Shown here: positions 1-8,144 of the stretch, in pieces
Position numbering within the stretch: the first letter of the stretch is position 1
How the letters are laid out: every line of letters begins with the position of its first letter
Translations under genes and position numbers: made by a program
NCBI GenBank assembly: GCA_001767605.1
Contig: MELM01000012.1
Location: 81,018-117,488 of the forward strand
From: Candidatus Solincola sediminis
GTDB taxonomy: Bacteria; Actinomycetota; Geothermincolia; Geothermincolales; RBG-13-55-18
DNA: 36,471 bases
Direction: 5' to 3'
Notes under the pieces: generated by a model
Databases searched by the model: none
Told to the model about the DNA's origin: nothing
The model's input: the letters and a program-made list of their open reading frames with translations, nothing else

Positions 1-1691
1 TCCTCCTACACGCGCCAAGCGTCTATGATTTTCGCCGCCTTACAACGGTTCCCAGCCCGTTAAGCGACCTCATACCGTCGACGCCTGCATTCGAGATCTA
101 TCCCATCGGATTCACCTTCCTGGGTGAATACCTCGAGCGCAATCACATCAACACCCGCATCGTCAACTTGGCTCAGAGAATGATAGAAGACCCTAAATTC
201 GACGTTCCCCGCTTCCTCTCAGAGCTCGAACCAATCGCTTTCGGGATTGATTTCCATTGGCTTACGCATGCGCAAGGAGCCCTCGAGATAGCACGCTTGT
301 TAAAGGAGATACACCCCTCCATTCCTGTTATTTTCGGTGGTTACTCAGCCACATACTTCCATCGCGAATTAATGGAATATCCACAGGTAGATTATGTTCT
401 ACGGGGGGATTCGACCGAAGAGCCCCTGCGTATGCTTGTGGAAGCAATCGGATTGAAGGGATTCCTTGGCGATATCCCTAACCTTACTTTCAGGGACAGC
501 AGCGGTCAGGTAATGGAAAATTCTTTGACTTATATACCGGCGAGCCTTGAGTATCTGGGCAACAACTACAAATACATGATCAGTTCGGCGCTGAAGTATG
601 GCGACTGGAAAAGCCTGTATGCTTTCTGGAACTGGCACGAATACCCAATTACAATGGTTCCGACCTGCCGGGGCTGTAGCAGCGATTGTGCATTTTGTGG
701 GGGATCGAAGACTGCCGTCGCGGACTATTGCGGCCGCGAGCAGATTGCCTTCAGGCCTCCGGAGAAGATCGCCTATGATATCGAGCTTTTATCGCACTTT
801 AGCTCGGCACCCATCTTTATCGTCGGAGATCTGCTTCAAGCCGGCAGGGATTATGCTATGGAGACACTCGAGTTAATCAGCCACCTCGACCCCAAGAATC
901 ACATCATATTCGAGCTGTTCGCGCCGGCCCCCCGCGAGTATTACGAACGTATCGCTTCGGACCTGGACCACTTCGACTTTCAGATATCCCCCGAAACGCA
1001 CGACGAAGAAATCCGGGCCTTCATCAACAAGCCCTACTCAAATGAAGAGCTGGAACACAATATTGCATGGGCGTTGGAGGCTGGCGCAGAAAGGTTCGAT
1101 ATTTTCTTTATGATAGGGCTGCCGGGGCAGACGCGTGATTCCATTATGGAGACGGTGAATTATTGCGGCGAATTGTTGCGGAATTTCGGTCCCCGCCTCA
1201 ATCCTTCAATCGGACCCCTGGCGCCCTTCATAGACCCGGGATCCGCTTATTATCGCCGCCCGGAAAGATATGGATATCATCTCATCCACAGGACGCTTGA
1301 CGATTACGTCCGGGCATCTTACTCTCCACACTGGAGAGACATGCTTGGTTATGAGACGCGCTGGCTTAGCAGGCAGGATATTGTAGATGTGACGTATGAG
1401 GCATTGCTCGCCCTCAATACGATCAAGGCTAAGAACGGGCTGGTTTCGCCTGAGCACGCGGCCCTTAACGATCGCCGTCTCAAGGACACTATCTCTCTCC
1501 TTAAAATGGTTGACGACATCATGAATATAACCGACTCGAAGCTTCGCCTGACCGAATTGGAGAAAGTCCACCAAGAATCACAGCAGTTGGCACAGCAACT
1601 CTATCTGCCAAAGGAGGAGCTGATGTGGCCGCTGACCGGAGCCCGCTTCAAGAGGATAAACATACTGCGTATCCTGATGGGCTGGATATAA
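1..1691 (+). CDS. B12-binding domain/radical SAM protein (5' truncated by window edge)
   Basis: The reading frame is open from base 3 to the stop at 1691, so the start codon lies outside the window. The first in-window residues (LLHAPSVYDFR) look like the start of a cobalamin-binding domain. A DFHW..HAQGALE segment near bases 255-290 sits where this family places its corrinoid-binding loop. The radical SAM cluster motif follows near bases 665-700 as CRGCSSDCAFC, whose CxxxCxxC part binds a 4Fe-4S cluster and S-adenosylmethionine. Later parts (ISPETHDEEIR, FMIGLPGQT) are typical strands of the radical SAM TIM barrel. Such proteins carry out radical methylations or rearrangements; the substrate cannot be read from sequence. 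An internal TTG at 168 is not the start, because conserved sequence precedes it. Family assignment is firm; function is unknown. Confidence 0.85.
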   Translation, partial: LLHAPSVYDFRRLTTVPSPLSDLIPSTPAFEIYPIGFTFLGEYLERNHINTRIVNLAQRMIEDPKFDVPRFLSELEPIAFGIDFHWLTHAQGALEIARLLKEIHPSIPVIFGGYSATYFHRELMEYPQVDYVLRGDSTEEPLRMLVEAIGLKGFLGDIPNLTFRDSSGQVMENSLTYIPASLEYLGNNYKYMISSALKYGDWKSLYAFWNWHEYPITMVPTCRGCSSDCAFCGGSKTAVADYCGREQIAFRPPEKIAYDIELLSHFSSAPIFIVGDLLQAGRDYAMETLELISHLDPKNHIIFELFAPAPREYYERIASDLDHFDFQISPETHDEEIRAFINKPYSNEELEHNIAWALEAGAERFDIFFMIGLPGQTRDSIMETVNYCGELLRNFGPRLNPSIGPLAPFIDPGSAYYRRPERYGYHLIHRTLDDYVRASYSPHWRDMLGYETRWLSRQDIVDVTYEALLALNTIKAKNGLVSPEHAALNDRRLKDTISLLKMVDDIMNITDSKLRLTELEKVHQESQQLAQQLYLPKEELMWPLTGARFKRINILRILMGWI

Positions 1692-1700
1692 CTCCAACGG

Positions 1701-1759
1701 ATTGCCTACACAAAGGTGTCTGCCTACACAAAGGTGTCAGGCACCTTTGTGTAGGCAAT
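1701..1759. repeat. Palindromic intergenic repeat
   Basis: An 18-bp arm at 1701-1718 (ATTGCCTACACAAAGGTG) is the exact reverse complement of 1742-1759. A second direct copy of most of the left arm sits at 1721-1736. The element lies 9 bp after the radical SAM stop codon. It could fold into a long hairpin and act as a transcript end or stabiliser. Its style, with a central GTCAGGCAC, resembles REP-like palindromes dispersed in many bacterial chromosomes. No transposase is adjacent. Confidence 0.8.
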
Positions 1760-1796
1760 CTCCATAAAGGGTTTGCATCTTTGGTAGGAGCAGCCT

Positions 1797-1805
1797 TGCT
1801 ATAAT
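1797..1805 (+). promoter_or_regulatory. Extended -10 promoter for the FmdB-type gene
   Basis: The sequence TGCTATAAT combines a perfect -10 hexamer (1800-1805) with the upstream TG of an extended -10. No good -35 lies at the usual distance. The ribosome binding site AGGAGG follows at 1812-1817, so the 5' leader would be very short. Confidence 0.5.
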
Positions 1806-1825
1806 GTTTACAGGAGGTGACGAAA

Positions 1826-2101
1826 GTGCCTGTATACGAGTACAAGTGCCCCGATTGCGGACACCGCTTTGATTTGCTCCAACCCATGGATACGGAGCGG
1901 ATTGCAGATTGTGATAAGTGCGGCGCCAAGTCCAAACGAGTTTTCAGCTCCAGGATTGTCGTCAAGTACGAGGGTTGGGGTTTTGATGCTACTGATAAGC
2001 TGCTTCCTGAAGCAAGTCGCAGTAAGCGCGACTTCAAACAGCTGAAGGAGAAGGCCGACCAGATAATGGACGGCGACTACAACCCGAAATCCTGGGAATA
2101 A
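1826..2101 (+). CDS. FmdB-type zinc ribbon protein
   Basis: A 91-residue protein starting VPVYEYKCPDCGHRFD (GTG start), the hallmark of the FmdB/CxxC_CxxC_SSSS zinc ribbon family (usual form MPxYEYxCxxCGxxFE). A second CDKCG pair follows about 25 residues later and completes a four-cysteine zinc site. The C-terminal half is charged and probably disordered. An in-frame GTG exists at 1817, but it lies inside the AGGAGG site; the GTG at 1826 has an 8-nt spacer and matches the family N-terminus. FmdB was named as a regulator of formamidase genes, but most members have no proven role. It stands alone between a repeat and an ABC transporter. Confidence 0.85.
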   Translation: MPVYEYKCPDCGHRFDLLQPMDTERIADCDKCGAKSKRVFSSRIVVKYEGWGFDATDKLLPEASRSKRDFKQLKEKADQIMDGDYNPKSWE

Positions 2102-2159
2102 TCATTCTTTATGGCGCCTGATTAGCGCCATCCAGCCCGGCATGGGATAATACTTTACC

Positions 2160-3062
2160 ATGGCTGATAAGGCAATTGAAACTCATGGATTGACAAAGTA
2201 TTACGGAAAAAGCCCGGGTGTTCTCAACCTTGATCTCGAGGTAAATACAGGAGAGATATTCGGCTTCCTGGGCCCGAATGGGTCGGGAAAGACCACGACC
2301 ATTCGGCTGCTGGTGAGCCTTCTCTATCCCACTTCCGGCAGCATACGCATTTTGGGATATGATATCGCATGCAGCTCACTCGACATACGCCGCCGTATCG
2401 GCTACATCCCGGGCGAGGTCCGTCTCTTTCAGGAGCTGACTGGCACCGAAGCCCTGCGCTTGCTCGAATCCTTTCAACCCGACCGGCCTTCGATCTTCAA
2501 AGACGACCTCATCCAAAGGTTCGATTTTGACCCATCTCGCAAGATTAAGCAATATTCTTCGGGCAACAAGCAGAAACTCGCCATAATTCAGGCTTTTATG
2601 CAGGACCCGGAACTGCTTATTTTGGATGAACCGACGGCTACTCTCGACCCCTTGATGCGCCATCTCTTCTACGAACTCGTGAAAGAATTCAGAGACCGGG
2701 GCCGCACCATCTTCATTTCATCGCATATCCTTCCTGAGATGGAGGACACCTGCGACCGCGTCGGCATTATCCGAAAGGGACGTCTGGCAACCGTTGAAGA
2801 TGTCAAAAGCCTGGAAGCCAAGAAATTGCGGCATGCGGAATTCGTCCTCACATCAGAACCGATGCCTGAAGAGCTGCATTTTTCGAGCGCCAAGATAAGC
2901 CGCATCGACGGCCCGAGATTCAGAGCAGACATATCCGGCGATATGGATCTATTTATAAAGGAGCTCAGCCGACTCCAAGTCAGCGACCTTCAAGTGGACC
3001 ATGCCAGCCTCGAGGAGGTATTCCTGGAGTTCTATCGGGAGGAGGAGAACGATCAACCTTAA
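2160..3062 (+). CDS. ABC transporter ATP-binding protein
   Basis: A 300-residue ATPase with Walker A GPNGSGKT (residues 38-45), an ABC signature of the form YSSGNKQKLAI (about 132-142), Walker B LLILDEP (152-158) and the switch histidine in SSHIL. The SSGNKQ signature and the extra C-terminal 80 residues are typical of the CcmA/NatA-like exporters that pair with ABC-2 permeases. The stop codon lies inside the start region of the permease gene, so the two are translationally coupled. The pair should form a homodimeric ATPase with a six-helix permease and export a drug, lipid or polymer. The substrate is not predictable. The ribosome binding site is weak. Confidence 0.9.
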   Translation: MADKAIETHGLTKYYGKSPGVLNLDLEVNTGEIFGFLGPNGSGKTTTIRLLVSLLYPTSGSIRILGYDIACSSLDIRRRIGYIPGEVRLFQELTGTEALRLLESFQPDRPSIFKDDLIQRFDFDPSRKIKQYSSGNKQKLAIIQAFMQDPELLILDEPTATLDPLMRHLFYELVKEFRDRGRTIFISSHILPEMEDTCDRVGIIRKGRLATVEDVKSLEAKKLRHAEFVLTSEPMPEELHFSSAKISRIDGPRFRADISGDMDLFIKELSRLQVSDLQVDHASLEEVFLEFYREEENDQP

Positions 3063-3855
3063 TCTCTTCCGTTATCAGATTCGCAGCAAACGGAGAAGTC
3101 TCCTGTATTTCTCCGTAGGGATGGTTGTTTTTGGCTTTCTGATAAGCGCGCTATACCCTTCGCTATCCAAGATGACCGCTTTTTCCCAGTACTGGGAGCA
3201 ATTCCCTAAGAACCTGAAGAACCTTTTCGGGGGCAGTAATGTAAATATCCTGACGCCTGAAGGATTCCTCACCCTGGAATACTACCAGATGATTCTCATA
3301 ATAATACTCGCGGCCTTCACCCTTGGCTTTACAGCCTCCTGTATAGTGAAAGCACGTGAGAACGGCACGCTGGAACTCATCCTCGCGCACCCCATTGAAA
3401 GGTGGAAATATACCCTGACTTCCTCCGTATCCCTTGCCACAGCACTCGCGGGTCTCTCTCTTCTCGCGGTCGCTACGATAATGGCAGCCTCCCCTGTCTT
3501 CGACATGGGCATCTCATTCGCCGGTCAACTGAAATTACTCGTTATCTTATGGTTCATGATGCTTGCTCTGGGCAGCATCTCGCTTTTCGCCTCGGCTGCC
3601 TTCAATTCGACCGGCCAGGTGTATGGTTTGGGAATTGGAATATTAATCGCGTCCTACCTCATCAACTACCTTGGCAACAATTGGTCTGCCTTCAAGTTCA
3701 TTGACCGCGCCTTCCTGTACCATTACTACGCTCCTTACTCAGCCATGACGGAGTCGGGTTTCCCTTGGGCCAGCCTTCTCTATTACGCCCTTGTCTCCGT
3801 CGCCTTCACTACACTGGCCGTGATAGTCTTACAAAGAAGAGACATATCGGTTTAA
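3001..3855 (+). CDS. ABC-2 type transporter permease
   Basis: An integral membrane protein with about six hydrophobic segments and the NLFRYQIRSKRRSLLYF opening usual for ABC-2 permeases. The only canonical start giving the whole protein is the ATG at 3001, 62 bases inside the ATPase gene. It adds 17 residues that look like shadow translation (MPASRRYSWSSIGRRRT). A strong GGAGGAGGA site at 3039-3047 is placed instead to serve an ATC codon at 3052, where the family-like sequence begins. ATC or a similar rare initiation codon is therefore possible. The next ATG, at 3121, would cut the first helix. The partner is the ATPase directly upstream. Confidence 0.85.
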   Translation: MPASRRYSWSSIGRRRTINLNLFRYQIRSKRRSLLYFSVGMVVFGFLISALYPSLSKMTAFSQYWEQFPKNLKNLFGGSNVNILTPEGFLTLEYYQMILIIILAAFTLGFTASCIVKARENGTLELILAHPIERWKYTLTSSVSLATALAGLSLLAVATIMAASPVFDMGISFAGQLKLLVILWFMMLALGSISLFASAAFNSTGQVYGLGIGILIASYLINYLGNNWSAFKFIDRAFLYHYYAPYSAMTESGFPWASLLYYALVSVAFTTLAVIVLQRRDISV

Positions 3856-3876
3856 CAGGGAAGGGAGGAGCCGGCA

Positions 3877-4665
3877 ATGGGGTATGAAACCCTTTCGATC
3901 GACATCAACGAAGGCGTGTGCTTGTTGACCCTCGACCGCCCGGAAGTCCATAACGCGATGAACCTTACGATGTTTATGGAATTGAGTGCCGCGGCCAGGG
4001 AACTCGAGGCTAACGACGATGTCAAAGTGATAGTCTTGACCGGGGCGGGAAAATCGTTCTCCAGCGGTCTCGATCTTGGCAGTTTCGCCGGCTTGGAACA
4101 GCTCTCGGCACTGCAATTCTATAAAATGCTCAAGGGTTTTCAATCGACTTTTCTTGCCTACGAGATGATGAACAAGCCCGTCATAGCGGCGGTAAACGGC
4201 TTGGCCCTGGGTGCGGGGACTGAAATAATTCTTGCCTGCGATATTCGTTTTGCCTGCCCCGAAGCGAGCTTTGGGCTTCTTGAAATAAAGTTCGGGATTA
4301 TCCCCGATCTGGGCGGATGCAGGCGCCTCTCACGGCTGATCGGCATGGGATATGCAAAAGAGCTCATTTACACCGGTGACACTATTAGGGGCGAAGAGGC
4401 GCACCGCATAAGCATGATTGAGCACCTGTCGCCGCAGGACCAGGTGTTGGCCGAAGCGATGAAGCTGGCACGCCGGCTGGCGGAAGGACCTATTCTAGGG
4501 ATAGCCGTAGCCAAGCAGGTAATAAACCGAGCCTGGGGTACGGATGCGGAGACTGCATTGGAATTCGAAGCCATAGCACAAACGCTCTGCCTCATCTCTA
4601 AAGACCACAAAGAAGCCGTCAGCGCCTTCATGGAACAAAGAAAGCCCAACTACACTGGCGACTAG
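3877..4665 (+). CDS. Enoyl-CoA hydratase/isomerase (crotonase) family protein
   Basis: A 262-residue crotonase-fold protein. The oxyanion-hole segments are GKSFSSGLDLG (about 58-68) and AAVNGLALGAGTE. The two glutamates that catalyse hydration in rat enoyl-CoA hydratase are both present by alignment: E116 in GAGTEI and E136 in FGLLEIKFGIIPDLGG, 20 residues apart as expected. It may therefore hydrate trans-2-enoyl-CoA in fatty acid or amino acid degradation, although isomerase or hydrolase activities occur in the same family. The ATG follows a GGGAGGAG site with 7-8 nt spacing. No other beta-oxidation genes lie nearby. The stop codon overlaps the stop of the convergent TPR gene. Confidence 0.88.
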   Translation: MGYETLSIDINEGVCLLTLDRPEVHNAMNLTMFMELSAAARELEANDDVKVIVLTGAGKSFSSGLDLGSFAGLEQLSALQFYKMLKGFQSTFLAYEMMNKPVIAAVNGLALGAGTEIILACDIRFACPEASFGLLEIKFGIIPDLGGCRRLSRLIGMGYAKELIYTGDTIRGEEAHRISMIEHLSPQDQVLAEAMKLARRLAEGPILGIAVAKQVINRAWGTDAETALEFEAIAQTLCLISKDHKEAVSAFMEQRKPNYTGD

Positions 4666-5831
4666 CGCCGCAGCTGCTTAAGTTCGACCAGAGCCAGGTT
4701 TCCGGCCTCGCCTCCGGGATCCAGTTGGGTGGCCTTGGCTAGCGCGAACTCGGCCTCCTCCGATTTCCCCAGGATTCCCATGCAGCTCCCCAAAATATAG
4801 TACGCCCAGGGATCACCGGGACGCAGCTCGATATAGTGTCGCATGGCCGATGCCGCTTCATCACATCTCTCCTCGTGGGCAAGGAGCCTCCCTAACGAAA
4901 ACCACGCCAGCGGATAATCCTCATCATAAGATATGGCCTTCCGGTAATACGCCTCTGCCTCGGCCATCATATCTTGCACGGAATAAGCAGCACCCAGATT
5001 GCATAAGGCCTCGATGTGATCTTCCTGTTGGCTGAGCGCCCTTTGCCATACTTTTACCGCTTCATCCCACATACCCATATTCATGGTGGCCACTCCCAAT
5101 AGATTAAGGATATCCGGCTCGAGCGGACTACCCTTCAGGTTGCTCTCCGAGCGGAGTAACATGCGCATGGCCTCCCCATACCTGCCTTCGCCGAGAAGCA
5201 GTTGTGCGCAGTTGACATAAGCCGAAACAAAATAAGGGTCGCTTGCGATTGCCTTTAAATACAGGCGCAACTTTGATTCGGGATCCTCGGCTACCCTCAA
5301 AGCATAAACGAAATAAGTCATGGCCTTGTCCGAATGGGTCAAACCCTCCCCGATTCTTTCCATATCCAACTGCTCCGGATCGAGATCCAGGAAGTCACTG
5401 ACCGACAGCAGCATTTCCTCGATGGTATCCTCAAGAGTGGGGATGTTTACGCTGAGATTCGCTGATTGCAGTTCTCCCGTCAATCCATTATATAAAAACT
5501 TGTAGGCCGCGCGGGGCTTATCAGGACTCGATAAAAACATCTCTATATCGCAACTCTCAATGGCTGCTTTTCCCCGAGCCTCGAAAGCGAGGCCCCCCCA
5601 TATGGAAAATTCCGCTCCTACCCGCTCGGTCGCTTCCAGTACTTCATCCTCCTCGAGAATCTGGGTAAGCGATATTATTTCGCCCCCCAGGCCGGGCGGA
5701 TTCAAGTCTATTACCTGCAACTTCATAGACTTCTCCATCCCATTGATGAGATAGAGCGTGAGCATGTTTTCAAAAACCGCCGGCACTTTTCCGACCGCAT
5801 TTGTAGCAAATTGAAAAAGGGCTACTTTCAA
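4662..5831 (-). CDS. TPR-repeat protein with a TolB/FlgO-like N-terminal domain
   Basis: A 389-residue protein. Residues 1-140 form an alpha/beta region with the pattern of the FlgO/TolB N-terminal type (a GAEFSIWGGLAF segment). From about residue 165 on there are at least five TPR units with the usual 34-residue spacing (for example ALCNLGAAYSVQDMMAEAEAYYRKAISYDED). No signal peptide or membrane helix is evident. The start is a TTG: GGAGGG precedes TTGAAAGTAGC with an 8-nt spacer. TPR proteins are protein-protein scaffolds; no specific partner can be named. The gene faces the crotonase and ends inside its stop codon (CTAG shared). Confidence 0.8.
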   Translation of the reverse strand: MKVALFQFATNAVGKVPAVFENMLTLYLINGMEKSMKLQVIDLNPPGLGGEIISLTQILEEDEVLEATERVGAEFSIWGGLAFEARGKAAIESCDIEMFLSSPDKPRAAYKFLYNGLTGELQSANLSVNIPTLEDTIEEMLLSVSDFLDLDPEQLDMERIGEGLTHSDKAMTYFVYALRVAEDPESKLRLYLKAIASDPYFVSAYVNCAQLLLGEGRYGEAMRMLLRSESNLKGSPLEPDILNLLGVATMNMGMWDEAVKVWQRALSQQEDHIEALCNLGAAYSVQDMMAEAEAYYRKAISYDEDYPLAWFSLGRLLAHEERCDEAASAMRHYIELRPGDPWAYYILGSCMGILGKSEEAEFALAKATQLDPGGEAGNLALVELKQLRR

Positions 5832-5948
5832 ATGGCTTTCCCTCCGCTAGATAGATACCCCCTATTTTACCCGCTAAAGCCCTTGCCGCGTCTTCCGAAG
5901 CCAGTAATAATCGAGGTGAGTTTACACAACTTTATGGAGGTGCTTGGA

Positions 5949-6173
5949 ATGGAACAAAACGTGGGAATGATGGACAAGGCGGGAAGGCTGGCGCTGGCTG
6001 CCATTCTTTTCGGAATCGCCTGGCATAAGCCGGGAAAAATCAGAGTGCTGGCGGCCTTCGAAGCCGGTATGTTGACCATGTCGGCTGCCTCCGGCTACTG
6101 CCCCTTATATAAGGTAATAGGCATGAACACCGCATGCAGTTCCGACCAGTCATGCTGTTCGGATTGTAGCTAA
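5949..6173 (+). CDS. DUF2892 (YgaP-like) small membrane protein with a cysteine-rich tail
   Basis: A 74-residue protein. The N-terminus MEQNVGMMDKAGRLALAAILFGIAW and the GYCPLYKVIGMNT motif define the DUF2892 family, the membrane part of YgaP-type proteins, with two short helices. The last 13 residues (ACSSDQSCCSDCS) add four cysteines after the family motif, five with the motif cysteine, suggesting metal or sulfur binding. The start is the ATG at 5949, with GGAGG at 5936-5940; longer in-frame extensions upstream do not resemble the family. The gene diverges from the TPR gene at 5831. A TTGCCG/TAATAA pair in the 117-bp gap could be its promoter. Confidence 0.85.
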   Translation: MEQNVGMMDKAGRLALAAILFGIAWHKPGKIRVLAAFEAGMLTMSAASGYCPLYKVIGMNTACSSDQSCCSDCS

Positions 6174-6175
6174 AA

Positions 6176-6200
6176 TGAAGGAGGCCGTTTTCACGGCCCC
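6176..6200 (-). terminator. Hairpin terminator after 5S rRNA
   Basis: On the minus strand GGCCGT (6198-6193) pairs with ACGGCC (6188-6183) around a four-base GAAA-type loop, about 10 nt past the 5S 3' end. It is followed by a moderately U-rich TCCTTCATTTTA. On the plus strand the same hairpin lies just past the DUF2892 stop and may also help end that transcript. Confidence 0.7.
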
Positions 6201-6209
6201 TTAAAAGAG

Positions 6210-6325
<116 letters not shown>

Positions 6326-6691
6326 AACATTTTATTCAATTATCAAGTTTTGAAGCTAATTATACCTTCAAAACTGCACAGCAACCTCTGAGATTTAGTA
6401 CCAAGCCCTCGACCTATTAGTACCGGTCAGCTCCACACGTTGCCGTGCTTCCACTTCCGGCCTATCAACCTTGTGTTCTTCAAGGGGTCTTACCCGGTTT
6501 CCCGGTGGGAGAACTGATCTTGGGGTCAGTTTCCCGCTTAGATGCTTTCAGCGGTTATCTGATCCAGACGTGGCTAACCAGCAGTGCTCTTGGCAGAACA
6601 ACTGGCACACCAGAGGTCTGTTCACCCCGGTCCTCTCGTACTAGGGGCAAATTCCCTCAATTCTCCTACGCCTGCAGCAGATAGGGACCGA

Positions 6692-7428
6692 CAGTTTTGT
6701 TACTCCCGATCGGCGTTGCCGGCCGATTCGAGGGTCCGGTCATTTCTGCCGGACTCTGCATGTCGCCATGCAGCTCGGACTATATCTTCATCCCCTGATC
6801 GGGATGTTCGGCGTATAGTCTCTGAGGATTCTAGACCAGAGAGTATCTCTCCGAGACTCGCTCTTCGATACCGTCCTCCACCATTCACGGAGAACACTAT
6901 CTCTAGCAAGCCAGCCAATCCTTCCTTTGTCCGATGCTCTCCCCTCCCCAGCGCTATCACGATCGCGCTGAACTTGGTGAAGTCATCTTGCTTGGACAAA
7001 AGAAGCGGGTTGCGCTGGAAGAATGGAATTACTTTCCTCGTCAAATCCTCGCAGTTGCGCACCACGAAGACCGAGATCGATCATTCGATCTCAACCGGTG
7101 GTTGGGCTTGATATATCCGCATCCCAACCGTTCCTTCATCCTCTCCAGAACCGAGCTTCGCTCTTCATTCTGGCTTACATGGAATTCCGGAACCAGCTGA
7201 ATCCCTAATTGGCAACTGGGATTCCGCTCCACCGCGACGTGGAAGCTTCCTTCCCCGTCAGCGTACCCTGCTAAATAGGCATCTAGCCTTTCCTGCTGGT
7301 TGTCTGCAGTCATGACATTTTCACTGGCTCCAACGATTAGTGCTTTTTTACACATTCATTGCAACCGAGTAGTCTGACATTCTCAGGGTTTCCAGCATTT
7401 AGCCGAATTTATAGACAGCAATTCCCTT
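6692..7428 (-). mobile_element. Group I intron in 23S rRNA helix 93
   Basis: The 23S sequence breaks between GTGAGACAGT (ending at 7429) and TCGGTCCCTATC (starting at 6691). By my count this is between E. coli positions 2604 and 2605, next to A2602 of the peptidyl-transferase centre. Group I hallmarks are all present. GACAGU of the 5' exon pairs with GCUGUC in the intron with a U-G pair at the splice site (P1), and the intron ends in G (6692). P3 is UUCGGC (7407-7402) with GCCGAA (6812-6807). P4 is UGCUGG (7397-7392) with CCAGCA (7299-7294). P7 is GACUAUA with UAUAGUC (about 6820 and 6777). An open reading frame for a homing endonuclease fills the middle. The junctions are read from sequence; splicing itself is inferred. 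Confidence 0.92.
6700..7355 (-). pseudogene. LAGLIDADG homing endonuclease gene of the intron, frameshifted
   Basis: Two overlapping minus-strand frames together spell one single-motif LAGLIDADG endonuclease. The first (7355 to 7041) holds ERLDAYLAGYADGEGSF, then VPEFHVSQN and LGCGYIKPNHRLRSNDR. The second picks up near 7078 with ISVFVVRNCEDLTRKVIPFFQRNPLL, then IVFSVNGGGRYRRASL. Between NDR and ISVFV one base is missing, so the frame needs a -1 shift at about 7076-7080. No classic slippery heptamer is seen there. Such enzymes cut intronless 23S genes and drive copying of the intron. As read, the gene is broken, unless the base loss is an assembly error or recoding occurs. The C-terminal codons overlap the intron catalytic core. 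Confidence 0.85.
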
Positions 7429-7462
7429 ACTGTCTCACGACGTTCTAAACCCAGCTCGCGTA

Positions 7463-7499
<37 letters not shown>

Positions 7500-7503
7500 A
7501 CTC

Positions 7504-7555
<52 letters not shown>

Positions 7556-7559
7556 ATGG

Positions 7560-7614
<55 letters not shown>

Positions 7615-7763
7615 CGGCTCTCCCACATGAAGCCGCCGGATCACTAGGCCCTGCTTTCGCACCTGCTCGACTTGTGAGTCTCGCAGTTAAGCTCCCTTCT
7701 GCCCTTACACTCTACAGCTGATTGCCAACCAGCTTGAGGGAACCTTTGGGCGCCTCCGTTACA

Positions 7764-7801
<38 letters not shown>

Positions 7802-8054
7802 ACACTGTCCCGCAACCGGATAACGGTTGTCGGTTAGAGCCCCAGCACATCAAGAGTGGTATCCCAAGGACGGCTCCACGAGAACTAGCGTCCCCGCTTC
7901 AAAGCCTCCCACCTATCCTGCACATGATGAACCAAAGCCCAATATCAGGCTACAGTAAAGGTTCACGGGGTCTTTCCGTCTTGCTGCAGGTAGCCCGCAT
8001 CTTCACGGGCAATGCAATTTCGCCGAGTCCCTCGTTGAGACAGCGCCCAAGTCG

Positions 8055-8144
<90 letters not shown>

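Noticed and set aside
4655-4670. Overlapping stop codons of the crotonase and TPR genes
   Set aside because: A CTAG shared by two convergent stops is a common way for genes to abut; no special role is needed.
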